A stretch of 64,000 nucleotides of DNA from JAVZCJ01 sp964532175 (GTDB lineage: Archaea > Thermoproteota > Nitrososphaeria_A > Caldarchaeales > JAVZCJ01): the NCBI GenBank assembly GCA_964532175.1, contig CAZHGP010000002.1:1-64000 (forward strand), written 5' to 3'. Positions 43,270-53,114 of the stretch are shown piece after piece. The position numbers and the translations under genes are program-made. Numbering within the stretch: the first letter of the stretch is position 1; each line of letters starts with the position of its first letter. The notes under the pieces were generated by a model. That model had not been told where the DNA came from and did no database searches. It worked only from the letters and a program-made list of their open reading frames with translations.

Positions 43270-43554
43270 TTACTTAATTTTATTAATTTCATTAGCTATA
43301 AGTTTTAATATTCTTGATTTTTTCTCTTTACAATTTTTAATAATTATCCTTCCAGTTTTCTTCCAATGAAAACTAGGATAAGAGCATTCTTTTTCTATTT
43401 CTATTTCATAACCTAATTTTTTAATTGCTTCTGCAATTTTTTCAAGAGAAGGTTTTTCGATAGCTTTATCTAAAGATATTTTTCTTCCTTTATTTCTAGA
43501 AATTTTTTTGTCAAAATAAATTGGCCATATTATGATTCCATTTCTTTTAATCAA
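43270..43554 (-). CDS. srp19: Signal recognition particle protein SRP19
   Basis: About 94 residues. IIWPIYFDKKISRNKGRKISL and YPSFHWKKTGRI are the family signatures; the protein clamps SRP RNA helices 6 and 8. The TTG at 43554 lies 6 bases after a GAGGGGGT Shine-Dalgarno and gives the normal N-terminus. The frame is open 14 codons further, into the eS8 gene, but that part is not conserved. Confidence 0.9.
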   Translation of the reverse strand: MIKRNGIIIWPIYFDKKISRNKGRKISLDKAIEKPSLEKIAEAIKKLGYEIEIEKECSYPSFHWKKTGRIIIKNCKEKKSRILKLIANEINKIK

Positions 43555-43567
43555 TTTAAAACCCCCT

Positions 43568-43954
43568 CTATTTGCTCTCGCTAGTAAGTATAGCATTAAT
43601 TACTCCATTTTGTCCAGGTCTAGAAGTTACAATAGCTACACCTAAAGATGTTTCAATAATAGAACCTTTAGTTATTATGCCTCTTCTTTCATAATCTTTA
43701 TTAGCCGGGTTTTTTAATAATCTTATAATTTTAGCTTTTTGAGTTTTTCCAGTTTTAGGATCGGTTACATTTGCTTCATTTGTTGATGCTACAGCAACCT
43801 TTATATTTCCACCTCTTGTACGACGAATTTTAATTTTTTTCTCACCTATAGTGGTTTCTATTGGAAATCCTCCACGTTCAAATTTTCTTTTAGATCTATA
43901 TGGTTTTCTTTTACCTCCAGTTTTCTTTCTTTTATGAATATCACTGTGCCACAT
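43568..43954 (-). CDS. rps8e: 30S ribosomal protein eS8
   Basis: 128 residues. It starts WHSDIHKRKKTGGKRKPYRSKR and contains ETTIGEKKIKIRRTRGGN and RRGIITKGSIIET. It is the first gene of the eS8-SRP19-gar1-TFB2 group. Confidence 0.95.
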   Translation of the reverse strand: MWHSDIHKRKKTGGKRKPYRSKRKFERGGFPIETTIGEKKIKIRRTRGGNIKVAVASTNEANVTDPKTGKTQKAKIIRLLKNPANKDYERRGIITKGSIIETSLGVAIVTSRPGQNGVINAILTSESK

Positions 43955-44027
43955 TTTAATGTTTAATATTCTTTTTCCTTTATTATAAGGCTTAACATTT
44001 AAATATTGAAAATTAATCTCATAAAAT

Positions 44028-44558
44028 TTATTTATTATTTTCTATTTTCTTCTCTTTCATTAAATTTATTATAAGTTTTTTTATAATTTTTGGATCATTT
44101 TCTATTCCAAAATAATCAGCAAATAATTGAGAAGTTTTCAAAAGAAGCGTACGACCTATTTTTTCCCCTTCTATATATCCTTTCTCCATTAAAAATTTTA
44201 TATGCTTATAAGCTTGACTTCCTCTAACGGAAACTACGCGAGATTGATATACAGGTTGATTATAAGCTATATATGATAAAGTTTTTAAAATAGATTTTTT
44301 AAAAAGAGGTTTTTTAATAAATTTCTTAACTAAATTTACATATTCTGGTTTTAATTGCATTAAAAAGCGTTTATTTGATAAAGTATTTATAGTTATTGAA
44401 TGTGTTGGAGAAGAATACTTCATTTTTAATTCTTCAATTATTTTTTCAGCTTCTTCTTCTGAATTTAACTTGCAAGCTTTAATAATTGTTTTTATATCTA
44501 TTGGTTTATCAGAAGAAAATAATAATGCTTCAACTAAAGCTATTTTATTAATTTCCAT
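44028..44558 (-). CDS. scpB: Segregation and condensation protein ScpB
   Basis: 176 residues with tandem winged helices. ALVEALLFSSDKPIDIKTI and the conserved block LSYIAYNQPVYQSRVVSVRG with GYIEGEKIGRTLLLKTS match ScpB. It binds the ScpA middle segment as a dimer in the SMC complex. It lies 69 bp after scpA on the same strand. Confidence 0.88.
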   Translation of the reverse strand: MEINKIALVEALLFSSDKPIDIKTIIKACKLNSEEEAEKIIEELKMKYSSPTHSITINTLSNKRFLMQLKPEYVNLVKKFIKKPLFKKSILKTLSYIAYNQPVYQSRVVSVRGSQAYKHIKFLMEKGYIEGEKIGRTLLLKTSQLFADYFGIENDPKIIKKLIINLMKEKKIENNK

Positions 44559-44627
44559 TTTTCACTTCTTTTACATTATTAAAAGTTATTATAAATTTTT
44601 CTTATTAAATTTTGTTTTTAAAATAAT

Positions 44628-45272
44628 TTATTTAACTCGAATTATAAATATATCATCATTCTCTTCAATAAGATCTATATATTTTCTTGAAGCTATAAAA
44701 AGTAATAATATAAAACGTTTTACAGCTTCTTTTCTATCAACATTAATTATTAATTCTCTAAAGGATATTTTTTCTTTTTTAGATAAAATATTATTTATAA
44801 ATTCATAAAATTTCTCTATTTCTTCTTCAATTTTTAATATAAATTCTTCAACTTTAATATCTATTCCTTTAGGAGCTATTATTTTCTCTTCGATACTTTT
44901 TTGATCTATTTCTCGTAAAACTTTTTCTAAAGCATCTATTAATTCTTTAAAAGTTGTTATAGTATATTCTGATTTTATAGGCAATTGTATAGGAGGTGGA
45001 ACAAAATCGTTTATTTTTTTAATAAGAGAAACTTCTTGCTTATCTATTTTTAAAATATTTTCAGTTTTCATTCTATGAATTATAGCTGATGAAAGAAGAA
45101 TTGTGCCGCTTGATGAAAAATCTATATAACCACTTCTTTTTAAATCATCTAAAAATGATCTTATAAGTATTTGTAATTCAATTTCCCATGGTTTAATTTT
45201 TTGTAAAGAAATAATATTCAATAATATTTTCCATGGAGGAGAAGCTTTTTCTTTATTCATTTTTATCATCAT
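44628..45272 (-). CDS. scpA: Segregation and condensation protein ScpA (kleisin)
   Basis: 214 residues, shorter than bacterial ScpA as usual in archaea. The N-terminal domain (LNIISLQKIKPWEIELQIL, FSSSGTILLSSAIIHRMK) binds the SMC neck. The C-terminal winged helix (VKRFILLLFIASRKYIDLIEENDDIFI) binds the SMC head. It overlaps the smc 3' end by 20 bp, indicating coupled translation. Confidence 0.88.
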   Translation of the reverse strand: MMIKMNKEKASPPWKILLNIISLQKIKPWEIELQILIRSFLDDLKRSGYIDFSSSGTILLSSAIIHRMKTENILKIDKQEVSLIKKINDFVPPPIQLPIKSEYTITTFKELIDALEKVLREIDQKSIEEKIIAPKGIDIKVEEFILKIEEEIEKFYEFINNILSKKEKISFRELIINVDRKEAVKRFILLLFIASRKYIDLIEENDDIFIIRVK

Positions 45273-48200
45273 ACTTTAATCTTGTTTTAACAACATTTGA
45301 TACCCCATCTTTAGAATAAACTCCAATTAATAAATCGCTTTTTTCAGCAATAGCATCTTTTAAAGTTATAACTATCAATTGTGTATCTTTGGAAATTTCT
45401 TTAAATAAATCAGCTAAACTTTTAGTATATTTTACATCCATATGTGCATCAACCTCATCAAATATGTAAAAAGTAGATGGGAAAAGTTTTTGAAGAGCAA
45501 GTAAAAATGCTATTACTGCAATAGATTTTTCTCCTCCACTTACAGCACTTGATATTCTTGATGGTTTATCTAAAAATTGAAGATGCATTTCAATGCCAGA
45601 TGTGAGTGGCGTATTTTCATTTTCTAATTTTAACCAAGCTTTTCCTAAAGTTAATTTATTAAAGAAAAAGTTAAAATTCTCAGATATCTCATTAAAGAAT
45701 TTATTAAAAACATTAAGCTTCTCTTTATCGATTTCTTCCATAAGTTTGATTATTTCAAGTCTTTCAGCTTCTAATTGATTTATTCTTTCTGATCTAAGTT
45801 TATAATTTTTTATAAGTTCTTCATATTGTTTAGGAGCTAATTCATTTATTAAACCTATTTCATTTAATTCTTTTTTTAATTCTTCAATTATTTTTTCAGC
45901 TTTATTAATAAAAAGAGCTTTAGTTTTAATTTCTCCAATAGATTTTAACTTTGAATCGATTATTGTAATACTAGTTTTATACTCATGAACTTTATTTTGA
46001 ATATTTTCTTTTTCTGAATTTAATGTATGGTATTTTTCATCAAGCTCTTTAATTTTATTATTAAGTAAAAGCATTTCATTCATTAAATTATCTCTTTTTT
46101 CTTTATAGTTTTTTAAAAGATTTATTAAATTTTCTTTTTCGATTAAATACTCTTTCTCTTTTTCTCTTATATTTTTTAAATCATTTTCTATTTGGATAAT
46201 TACTTTATTATTTTCATTTACTTCATTATTAAGTATTCCAATTTTTTCTATTATAGAAATTTTTTCTTCATTTAATTCTTTTAAGCGATTTTCTGCTAGA
46301 CCTTTTTTAAAAACTATCTGTTCTATCTCGTTTTCTAATTTTTTTAATTCACTTTCTAATTCTAATATTTTTAAATCGTTTAATTTCTTATATAAATTTT
46401 CTAAATTTTCCTTTAATTCATTTTTTTCTTTAATTAAATTCTCATATATTTTAATAGAATTATCTAAATCTTCTTTAATATTAATTAATTTTTGTTTAGT
46501 TATCTCAATTTCCTTTTTGCAAGATTTTATTTCTCTTTCCAATTCATTTATTTTATTAATGCTTTTATTATATTCATTATTTAATAAAATTAGTTGTTTT
46601 TCATATTCTTCAAGAATTGTTTTAGATTTTATTTTTTCTTTTTCAATATTATCTATATTAGAATCTATTTCTAATAATTTTTTTTCTAAATAGGATAATT
46701 TATTATTTACTTGATTTAAAAAATTAAATAAATTATTCATTTCTTCAAAATAATACGATTTATATTCTTTTCTAGTATAAAATTCGATTATTCCAGGAGG
46801 TTTGTAAATATTGCCATTTAAAGTGATTGCTATTCCGCCTTTATTTAAAATATTTTTTACATCTTTTAAAGAATTTGCAATATAAAATTTTTCAAATAAA
46901 ATTTTTAAAATATTTTTTACATCTTCATTTTTAGTATAAAATATTTTTGCAAAAGAATTATTCTCTAAATTTTCATTTTGTTTATAAAATGAATTAAATA
47001 AGGATTTAACTATTATTCTCATATTATTTTCTTTATAAAGAGATAGAAGGAATGATAACTTTTCAGCTGTACTTAAATCTTTTACGATAATATAATTAAG
47101 AAAATCATTTATGAAAGGATATTTTTTAGCATAATTTGGATCTATTGAAACTTCTTCTTTTAATATGCCTATAATTCCTTCAATTCTATTTTCTAAAATT
47201 AAATTATAAAAATTATTTAAGAGATTTTTGTTAATCATTCTCTCTTTATTTATTTCATTTCTTATTTTAATTTCTTCATAGAGATTTTCAATTTCTTTTT
47301 TTAAAATTTTTAATTTTTCAATAATTAAAGAAATATTATTAAACTCATTAGATAAATAATTGCTTTTTTTATTTTTATTTTCTATATCATTTTTTAATTC
47401 ATTAATTTTTATAATTATTTCATTTCTATTTTTCTCTAATTCATTAAAATCTTCTTTAAAAAGATTCAATCTTGTTTCAATATCATTTTTAAATTTTTCA
47501 AGATATTGATTTTGAGATTTTATTTCTTCATGCTTTTTTTCTTTATTTCTAATTTCTTTATTTAAAAAATCGATTTTTTCTTCAATATTTTTCAATTTTT
47601 CCTTAAAGGATAATATTTTTTCATTCAGAATTTCTGCTTGCTCTTTCTTTTCTAAATAATATTTTTCTAAAATATTTTTTTCTTTAATTTTTTCTTCAAA
47701 TAAAATATTCAATGAATTAATATTTTCTTGAATTTCTAAAATTTTTTTATCAAGTATTTTTAGATTTTCCTCTAAATGTTTTAATTCCTCATTAATTAAA
47801 TATTCTCTTGTTTTTAATCTTGATATGTTATTCTCATTTTCAATTTTAATATTAACAATCTTATTATATTTATTTTCAATATCTTTAAGTTTAAAATCTT
47901 CAATATCTTTAATTAATGAATTATATTCATTCCAATTTTTCTCTATCGATATTTTTAAATTATTTATTTGATTTTTTTCATTTTCTATTTCTTGAATATT
48001 ATTTTTTATTTTTTCAAGATCAATTATTAATTGATTTAATTTTTTCTCTATTTCTTTTTTATTTTCAATTAATAATGTTGCTTCATATTTCTTTAATTCC
48101 ATTTCTATAAAATGTTTTCTTAAACATCGATTTCTTTCAATTTCCAATTGCTTAACTCTTGCACGTACTTCATTAGTACTAGCTTTAGCTACTTCAAGAT

Positions 48201-48762
48201 TTTTCTCTGCAATTGCTAATTGAATTTTAGCTTCATTCTTTTTATTTTCATATTCAGATACTCCTGAAATTTCATCCAAAAGTTTTCTTAATTCCATTGG
48301 ATCCATTTCAGCAATATTTACTACAGAACCTTGAGGAACTATGTTAAAACCTGATGGACGAATTCCAGCTACGCTAAGTATGGATAAAAGATCAGATCTA
48401 GAAATTGTTTTTCCATTTATACTATATTCACTTTCTCCTGAAGGATATAACTTACGTGAAATCGTTACTATTAAAGAATCTATTGGTATACGTTTATCAG
48501 AATTGTCTAATTGAATAGTTACTTTTGCATATTTTGCTTTATTTCCTTCACCTATATCATAAATAAGGTCTGAAAACTTGCTTACTCTTAATGAATGTGC
48601 ACTTAATTCTCCTAATGCAAAACGTATAGCATCAAATAAATTAGATTTCCCACCTCCATTTGGACCAGTAATTACAACTAATCCTTTATCTAATTCTACT
48701 ATTGTTCTTTTCATTCCAAATGATTTAAACCCATATATTATCAGCTTTTTAATGTAAACCAT
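45253..48762 (-). CDS. smc: Chromosome segregation ATPase SMC
   Basis: 1169 residues, full length. Walker A GPNGGGKSN is near residue 35, followed by a long coiled coil, a hinge at about 500-670 (GIIGILKEEVSID through GIAITLNGNIYKPPGI), a second coiled coil, the signature SAVSGGEKS and Walker B FYIFDEVDAHMD near the C-terminus. With ScpA and ScpB it forms the prokaryotic condensin ring that compacts and resolves chromosomes. The three genes form one operon. The upstream 144 bp to the divergent peptidase gene hold AT-rich promoter sequence. Confidence 0.95.
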   Translation of the reverse strand: MVYIKKLIIYGFKSFGMKRTIVELDKGLVVITGPNGGGKSNLFDAIRFALGELSAHSLRVSKFSDLIYDIGEGNKAKYAKVTIQLDNSDKRIPIDSLIVTISRKLYPSGESEYSINGKTISRSDLLSILSVAGIRPSGFNIVPQGSVVNIAEMDPMELRKLLDEISGVSEYENKKNEAKIQLAIAEKNLEVAKASTNEVRARVKQLEIERNRCLRKHFIEMELKKYEATLLIENKKEIEKKLNQLIIDLEKIKNNIQEIENEKNQINNLKISIEKNWNEYNSLIKDIEDFKLKDIENKYNKIVNIKIENENNISRLKTREYLINEELKHLEENLKILDKKILEIQENINSLNILFEEKIKEKNILEKYYLEKKEQAEILNEKILSFKEKLKNIEEKIDFLNKEIRNKEKKHEEIKSQNQYLEKFKNDIETRLNLFKEDFNELEKNRNEIIIKINELKNDIENKNKKSNYLSNEFNNISLIIEKLKILKKEIENLYEEIKIRNEINKERMINKNLLNNFYNLILENRIEGIIGILKEEVSIDPNYAKKYPFINDFLNYIIVKDLSTAEKLSFLLSLYKENNMRIIVKSLFNSFYKQNENLENNSFAKIFYTKNEDVKNILKILFEKFYIANSLKDVKNILNKGGIAITLNGNIYKPPGIIEFYTRKEYKSYYFEEMNNLFNFLNQVNNKLSYLEKKLLEIDSNIDNIEKEKIKSKTILEEYEKQLILLNNEYNKSINKINELEREIKSCKKEIEITKQKLINIKEDLDNSIKIYENLIKEKNELKENLENLYKKLNDLKILELESELKKLENEIEQIVFKKGLAENRLKELNEEKISIIEKIGILNNEVNENNKVIIQIENDLKNIREKEKEYLIEKENLINLLKNYKEKRDNLMNEMLLLNNKIKELDEKYHTLNSEKENIQNKVHEYKTSITIIDSKLKSIGEIKTKALFINKAEKIIEELKKELNEIGLINELAPKQYEELIKNYKLRSERINQLEAERLEIIKLMEEIDKEKLNVFNKFFNEISENFNFFFNKLTLGKAWLKLENENTPLTSGIEMHLQFLDKPSRISSAVSGGEKSIAVIAFLLALQKLFPSTFYIFDEVDAHMDVKYTKSLADLFKEISKDTQLIVITLKDAIAEKSDLLIGVYSKDGVSNVVKTRLKYDDKNE

Positions 48763-48906
48763 GAATCATCATTATTTCCATTTAATATTTAATTCATTAA
48801 CTATATTCATTATATTCTAGTAAATAAGTTTTCTCTTTTTTAAAATATTAAAATTAACGTAAATTTTATTAAATAGAATAAATATTTAGTTTTTTAAGAT
48901 TGGAAA

Positions 48907-49962
48907 ATGAATAAAATTGAAGTACTTAGAAAAGAAATCGAAAAGGAGGAATTAGAAGCATTTTTGATTACTCGAAAGGATAATCTTTATTATTTCTTAA
49001 ATTATATTGGTGAAGGCACTTTATTAATTACAAAAGATAAAGCTACCTTGTTTGTTACACCATTATTTTTTGAATTAGCAGAAGAGCAATGTAGTAATAA
49101 TATTGAAATATTAAAATCATCTTTAGATATAGATCCATTGAAGTATATAATAAATGAAATAAAGAAAATTAATGGAAAAATAGGGTTTGATGAATTAAGT
49201 GCAAAAAACTATATTTATTTTTCTTCTAATTCTTCAAAAAATAATAAATTATTAAATAAAGAAGAAATAATTTGGAATATGAGAAAAATAAAGAATGAAG
49301 ATGAAATTTTAAAAATTAAAGAAGCAGCAAAAATAACCGATATTGGATTAAAATTAGCATTAGAAATTATAAAACCTGGAATAACAGAACTTGATATTAA
49401 AGCAGAAGTTATTAAAGAAATGATGAAAAATGGAGCTGAAGAAATTGCTTTTGAGCCTATAATTGCTTCAGGTAGAAACTCTTCTTTTCCTCATGGAGGG
49501 TATATAAATAGAAAATTAAAAAGGGGAGATATTGTTATAATCGATATAGGTGCAAAATATAAAGGATATTGTTCAGATGAAACAAGAGTTAGCTATATTC
49601 ATGAATTAAATAATGAAATAAAAAAAGTTTATAATATAGTTTTAGAAGCTCAAGAAATTGCTTTACAAAATATGAAAGAAGGAATAGCAATGAAAGAATT
49701 AGATAAAAAAGTTAGAGATTTTTTTAAAGAAAAAGGATTAGAAGATAAATTTATACATGGTCTTGGACATGGAATAGGAATAAATATACATGAGCCACCA
49801 ACAATTAATCCTTTAAGTAAAGATTTTTTTAAAAGAAATATGGTTGTTTCTTGCGAGCCTGGAATATACATTCCAAAAAATTATGGTATAAGAATTGAAG
49901 ATACTGTATTAATAAAAGAGAAAGGAATAGAGATTCTTACAAAAACTCCTAAAGAATTATAA
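48907..49962 (+). CDS. Xaa-Pro aminopeptidase/dipeptidase (M24 family)
   Basis: 351 residues. The pita-bread catalytic domain shows the five dinuclear metal ligands: DIGAKYKGYCSDETRV (two Asp), HGLGHGIGINIHEPP (His), CEPGIY (Glu) and RIEDTVL (Glu). The creatinase-like N-terminal domain is present. It hydrolyses peptides with proline at position 2 during protein turnover. It converges on the cis-prenyltransferase with a 6-bp overlap. Confidence 0.9.
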   Translation: MNKIEVLRKEIEKEELEAFLITRKDNLYYFLNYIGEGTLLITKDKATLFVTPLFFELAEEQCSNNIEILKSSLDIDPLKYIINEIKKINGKIGFDELSAKNYIYFSSNSSKNNKLLNKEEIIWNMRKIKNEDEILKIKEAAKITDIGLKLALEIIKPGITELDIKAEVIKEMMKNGAEEIAFEPIIASGRNSSFPHGGYINRKLKRGDIVIIDIGAKYKGYCSDETRVSYIHELNNEIKKVYNIVLEAQEIALQNMKEGIAMKELDKKVRDFFKEKGLEDKFIHGLGHGIGINIHEPPTINPLSKDFFKRNMVVSCEPGIYIPKNYGIRIEDTVLIKEKGIEILTKTPKEL

Positions 49963-50745
49963 TCCATAACGTCTCTCTCTTTTTTGATAAGTTCTTATAG
50001 CTCTTAAAAGATCTATTTTTCTAAATTCAGGCCAATAAATATCTAAAAAAACTAATTCACTATAAGCTGATTGCCATAAAAGGAAATTACTTAATCTTTC
50101 TTCACCTGAAGTTCTAATTATTAAATCTGGGTCAGGTTTTGGAAGATTAGAAGTATATAAGTATTTTTCAAAAATATCTTCATTTATTTTATCAATACTT
50201 ATTTTTTTCTTAAAAACATCTAAAGCAATTCTTTTAACAGCATCTATTATTTCTGTTCTACCTCCATAAGCTAAAGCAATATTTAAGAAAAAGTTAGAAT
50301 AATTTTTTGTTAATTCTTCTATTTCATTAATCAATTCTATTATTCTATTTGGTAAAAGTTCCTTTTTTCCAATAACTTTAATATTTACTTTATGTTTATG
50401 TATTCTTTCATCTTTTAATGTTTCCTTAAGTTTCTCTTCTAGAATTTTCATAAGTTCGCTTATTTCTTTAGAATCTCTTTTTAAATTTTCTATCGATAAT
50501 ACATATAATGTAATCGATGGTATTTTTAATTCTAAACACCAATTTAAAAGTTCATAAACTACATTTGCTCCATATTTATGTCCTATCCATGGTTCAAGAC
50601 CTTTTGATAGAGCCCATCTACGATTTCCATCGAGAATTAAAGCTACATGCTTTGGTAAAGGTTTATTCTTAATTTGACTATAAAGCCATTTTTCATAAAG
50701 CCAATAAATTCCAAATATTTTAAGTATTTTTCTTATTAAACTCAT
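49957..50745 (-). CDS. uppS: cis-Prenyltransferase (UppS family)
   Basis: 262 residues. Catalytic ALILDGNRRWA near residue 40 is followed by GHKYGANVVYELLNWC, TLYVLSIENLKR and the C-terminal RTSGEERLSNFLLWQSAYSEL. It extends allylic diphosphates with isopentenyl diphosphate in Z configuration, making the polyprenol/dolichol carrier used by glycosyltransferases such as the GT-C pair in this window. It lies 15 bp after the DUF373 gene. Confidence 0.92.
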   Translation of the reverse strand: MSLIRKILKIFGIYWLYEKWLYSQIKNKPLPKHVALILDGNRRWALSKGLEPWIGHKYGANVVYELLNWCLELKIPSITLYVLSIENLKRDSKEISELMKILEEKLKETLKDERIHKHKVNIKVIGKKELLPNRIIELINEIEELTKNYSNFFLNIALAYGGRTEIIDAVKRIALDVFKKKISIDKINEDIFEKYLYTSNLPKPDPDLIIRTSGEERLSNFLLWQSAYSELVFLDIYWPEFRKIDLLRAIRTYQKRERRYGL

Positions 50746-50760
50746 TTTTCTTCCATTTTA

Positions 50761-51942
50761 TTATTTTGCTTTTTTGAATATATGTAAGTATTTCCTTCTT
50801 AAAAATCTTAATGATATAATTGAAATAGTAATAGTTATTACTCCAATAATGGTTGTTAGTATTAAACCAATTATTTGAGATTCGATAGGAATTAAACTTT
50901 CTCCATATTCGAATATAAAAGCAACTCTTTTTAATAAAACCCAAATCCATATATTAACAATAGCAGCTTGTATCATTTTCCAAAAATTTTTATCTCTAAC
51001 AAAATAATAGAATATTCCATTTCCTATAATTAATAAATATATTCCAATAATTAATACATCTATACTTCTATTAATAAATATTCCTAAAAATAAAGGCACA
51101 TTTGAAGCCCAAAACCATAAATCTATTTTTTCAATGGGTACTTCAATTAAAATAGATGAAACTTTATTAATTATTGACCCAATACCTAAGTATAATGCAA
51201 CCATAATTATTAAAAATGAAGAAATATATGTAAAAAGTCTTATTTGATTAGCTGCTGTAGTTGTTGCATAAAAAATAAGTTTTTTAATAAAACTTTCAAT
51301 GGCTGAATCTATATTAAAGCCTCTTATAAACATTAATAATCCTGCTAAAGCTATTAAAGCTGGAAAAACTAAATAACCTAAGCCTGATAACATTAAAAGA
51401 CCTATAATTAAAAAAATAATTCCAGGTATGCCTAAAAGAATTCTAGAATATTTTTGTTCAAAAACAGCTTTTTTTAAATATCTTGAAAGCAAAGCCCATG
51501 TTTCTTCAACAGATTCGCTATGTCTAATAACTATTCTTTTAACATGCATTATAGGTATTTTAGAAGAAATAATAGGTATAACTTCTTGATCAGTAACACC
51601 ATCACTAACAAATATACATGAAGTTGCAGGAAATTTCTCTAAAACTTTGGATAATTCATTAACTATTTTATGATCAGCTTCCAAACCTTCTTCAGGAAGA
51701 CCTGTAACAGATGCTATTTCAATATTTTCACCATATTTTGCTTTTAATTCATCAAACATTTTAATAGCTGCAAAAATAGTATTTGCATCTGCTTCTTCAG
51801 GATCCGCTATAGCTAATTGTGTAGCAGCCTTTAAATTCTCTTCTCTTCCAATTATAGGAGATTTAATATTAGTTTTTAAACCAATATCATTATCTCTATC
51901 GACTATTAATATTAGAATTTTATTTTCTTTACTTGAAGCCAC
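50761..51942 (-). CDS. DUF373 family membrane protein
   Basis: 393 residues. The N-terminal cytosolic domain (about 1-165: LILIVDRDNDIG, GREENLKAATQLAIADPEEADANT, VTGLPEEGLEADHK, FVSDGVTDQEVIP, VIRHSESVEETW) is the highly conserved archaeal DUF373 core. The rest has about six membrane helices. The function is unknown. It is probably co-transcribed with uppS and is divergent from the TFE-beta-like gene. Confidence 0.85.
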   Translation of the reverse strand: MASSKENKILILIVDRDNDIGLKTNIKSPIIGREENLKAATQLAIADPEEADANTIFAAIKMFDELKAKYGENIEIASVTGLPEEGLEADHKIVNELSKVLEKFPATSCIFVSDGVTDQEVIPIISSKIPIMHVKRIVIRHSESVEETWALLSRYLKKAVFEQKYSRILLGIPGIIFLIIGLLMLSGLGYLVFPALIALAGLLMFIRGFNIDSAIESFIKKLIFYATTTAANQIRLFTYISSFLIIMVALYLGIGSIINKVSSILIEVPIEKIDLWFWASNVPLFLGIFINRSIDVLIIGIYLLIIGNGIFYYFVRDKNFWKMIQAAIVNIWIWVLLKRVAFIFEYGESLIPIESQIIGLILTTIIGVITITISIISLRFLRRKYLHIFKKAK

Positions 51943-52022
51943 ATAAAAAAATTATTTAAGGAAGGAAATAAATATTTCCTTAAATAGGATAAAAAATAAC
52001 CGATCTTTTTAAGGTGAAATAA

Positions 52023-52418
52023 TTGGGTAGCAAAATGAGTAAACTTGAAGAAAAAGCAATAAAACTATTGCTTGAATCTGGAAAAAAAGGTATTTTACAA
52101 TCAGAACTTTGGCATAAGCTTAATGTAACGAGTAGAGAAGGTTCAAGAATAGCTATAAAACTTGAGAAAAAAGGAATTGTTAAAAGAGTTAAGGAATTTG
52201 CAAATGAAAGATGGACTAGAAGACTTATTTCTTTAATTAAAAAAATTAATATTGATTGTTTAGATGGATTACCATGTTTTTTATGCGAATATGAATCTAC
52301 ATGTTTCCCCTCAAATCCAATAAATTCAACAACATGCGTTAAATTTGAAAATTGGCTTATTTCTTCATTTAATAAAAAGAAAGGTTTAGAAAATAAGATG
52401 GAAAAGAATAATGAATAA
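52023..52418 (+). CDS. TFE-beta-like Fe-S winged-helix protein (RPC34/RPC39 homologue)
   Basis: 131 residues. A winged helix (about 5-72: GILQSELWHKLNVTSREGSR, KLEKKGIVKRVKE) is followed by a cysteine cluster at 79, 85, 88, 94 and 105 (C-x5-C-x2-C-x5-C-x10-C, containing CLDGLPCFLCEY). This arrangement matches the archaeal TFE-beta subunit, whose [4Fe-4S] domain helps TFE stabilise the open promoter complex. It starts with TTG after AAGGTG and overlaps rlmE by 8 bp. Confidence 0.75.
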   Translation: MGSKMSKLEEKAIKLLLESGKKGILQSELWHKLNVTSREGSRIAIKLEKKGIVKRVKEFANERWTRRLISLIKKINIDCLDGLPCFLCEYESTCFPSNPINSTTCVKFENWLISSFNKKKGLENKMEKNNE

Positions 52419-53016
52419 AAGATGGTTAGAAGAAAGAAAAAAAGATATTTTTGTAAAACTTGCTAAAGATAAAGGATTTAGAAGTAGAGCTGCTTTTAAA
52501 TTATTACATATACAGAAAAAATACAATATAATAAAAAAGGGAGATATTATAATTGATTTAGGTGCAGCTCCAGGAGGAATTTCCCAAGTAGCTTCTCAAC
52601 TAACTGGAGATAAAGGATTAGTCATATCAATAGATATTAAACCAATAAAGCCATTTAAAGAAAAAAATATTAAAGTTTTGCAAAAAGATATAAATGACCC
52701 TTTTTTAATTAAAGAAATATTTAAAATTACTAATGGAAAAAAGGTTAATGTAATAATTTCAGATGTTTCTCCTCATTTATCTGGTATTCGTGAAATCGAT
52801 ATTGCTAAACAATTAGATTTAGCATATAGATGCTTAGAAATAGCTAATGAATTATTAAAGGAAAATGGATATTTTATAATAAAATTATTTGAAAGTCCTG
52901 AAGCTAAAGAATTTGAAAAAAATATACTAAAAGAATATAAGTTAATTAAAAAAGAAATAACTCCTGCTACACGAAAAGGTAGCTCTGAATTCTTTTATAT
53001 ATTGCTTAAAAAGTAG
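52411..53016 (+). CDS. rlmE: 23S rRNA (uridine-2'-O-) methyltransferase RlmE/FtsJ
   Basis: 201 residues. The RFGSRAAFKLL-type start (KGFRSRAAFKLLHIQKKY), SAM motif DLGAAPGGISQVAS, catalytic Asp in ISDVSPHLSGI, Lys in FIIKLFESPEA and the terminal KGSSEFFYI complete the RrmJ tetrad. It methylates the A-loop of 23S rRNA. It is translationally coupled to the TFE-beta-like gene and ends with TAG. Confidence 0.92.
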   Translation: MNKRWLEERKKDIFVKLAKDKGFRSRAAFKLLHIQKKYNIIKKGDIIIDLGAAPGGISQVASQLTGDKGLVISIDIKPIKPFKEKNIKVLQKDINDPFLIKEIFKITNGKKVNVIISDVSPHLSGIREIDIAKQLDLAYRCLEIANELLKENGYFIIKLFESPEAKEFEKNILKEYKLIKKEITPATRKGSSEFFYILLKK

Positions 53017-53114
53017 CGATATAAATAAAATTCTTACTTTCTAAAAAAGAGGGGAATTTTTAACTTTCAATTAATCCTTAATCACTCTCTTTTTTTATTT
53101 ATAAGTTTTATTTT

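Noticed and set aside
43555..43596. N-terminal extension of SRP19 into eS8
   Set aside because: The extra residues are not family-like, and a strong Shine-Dalgarno precedes the TTG at 43554.
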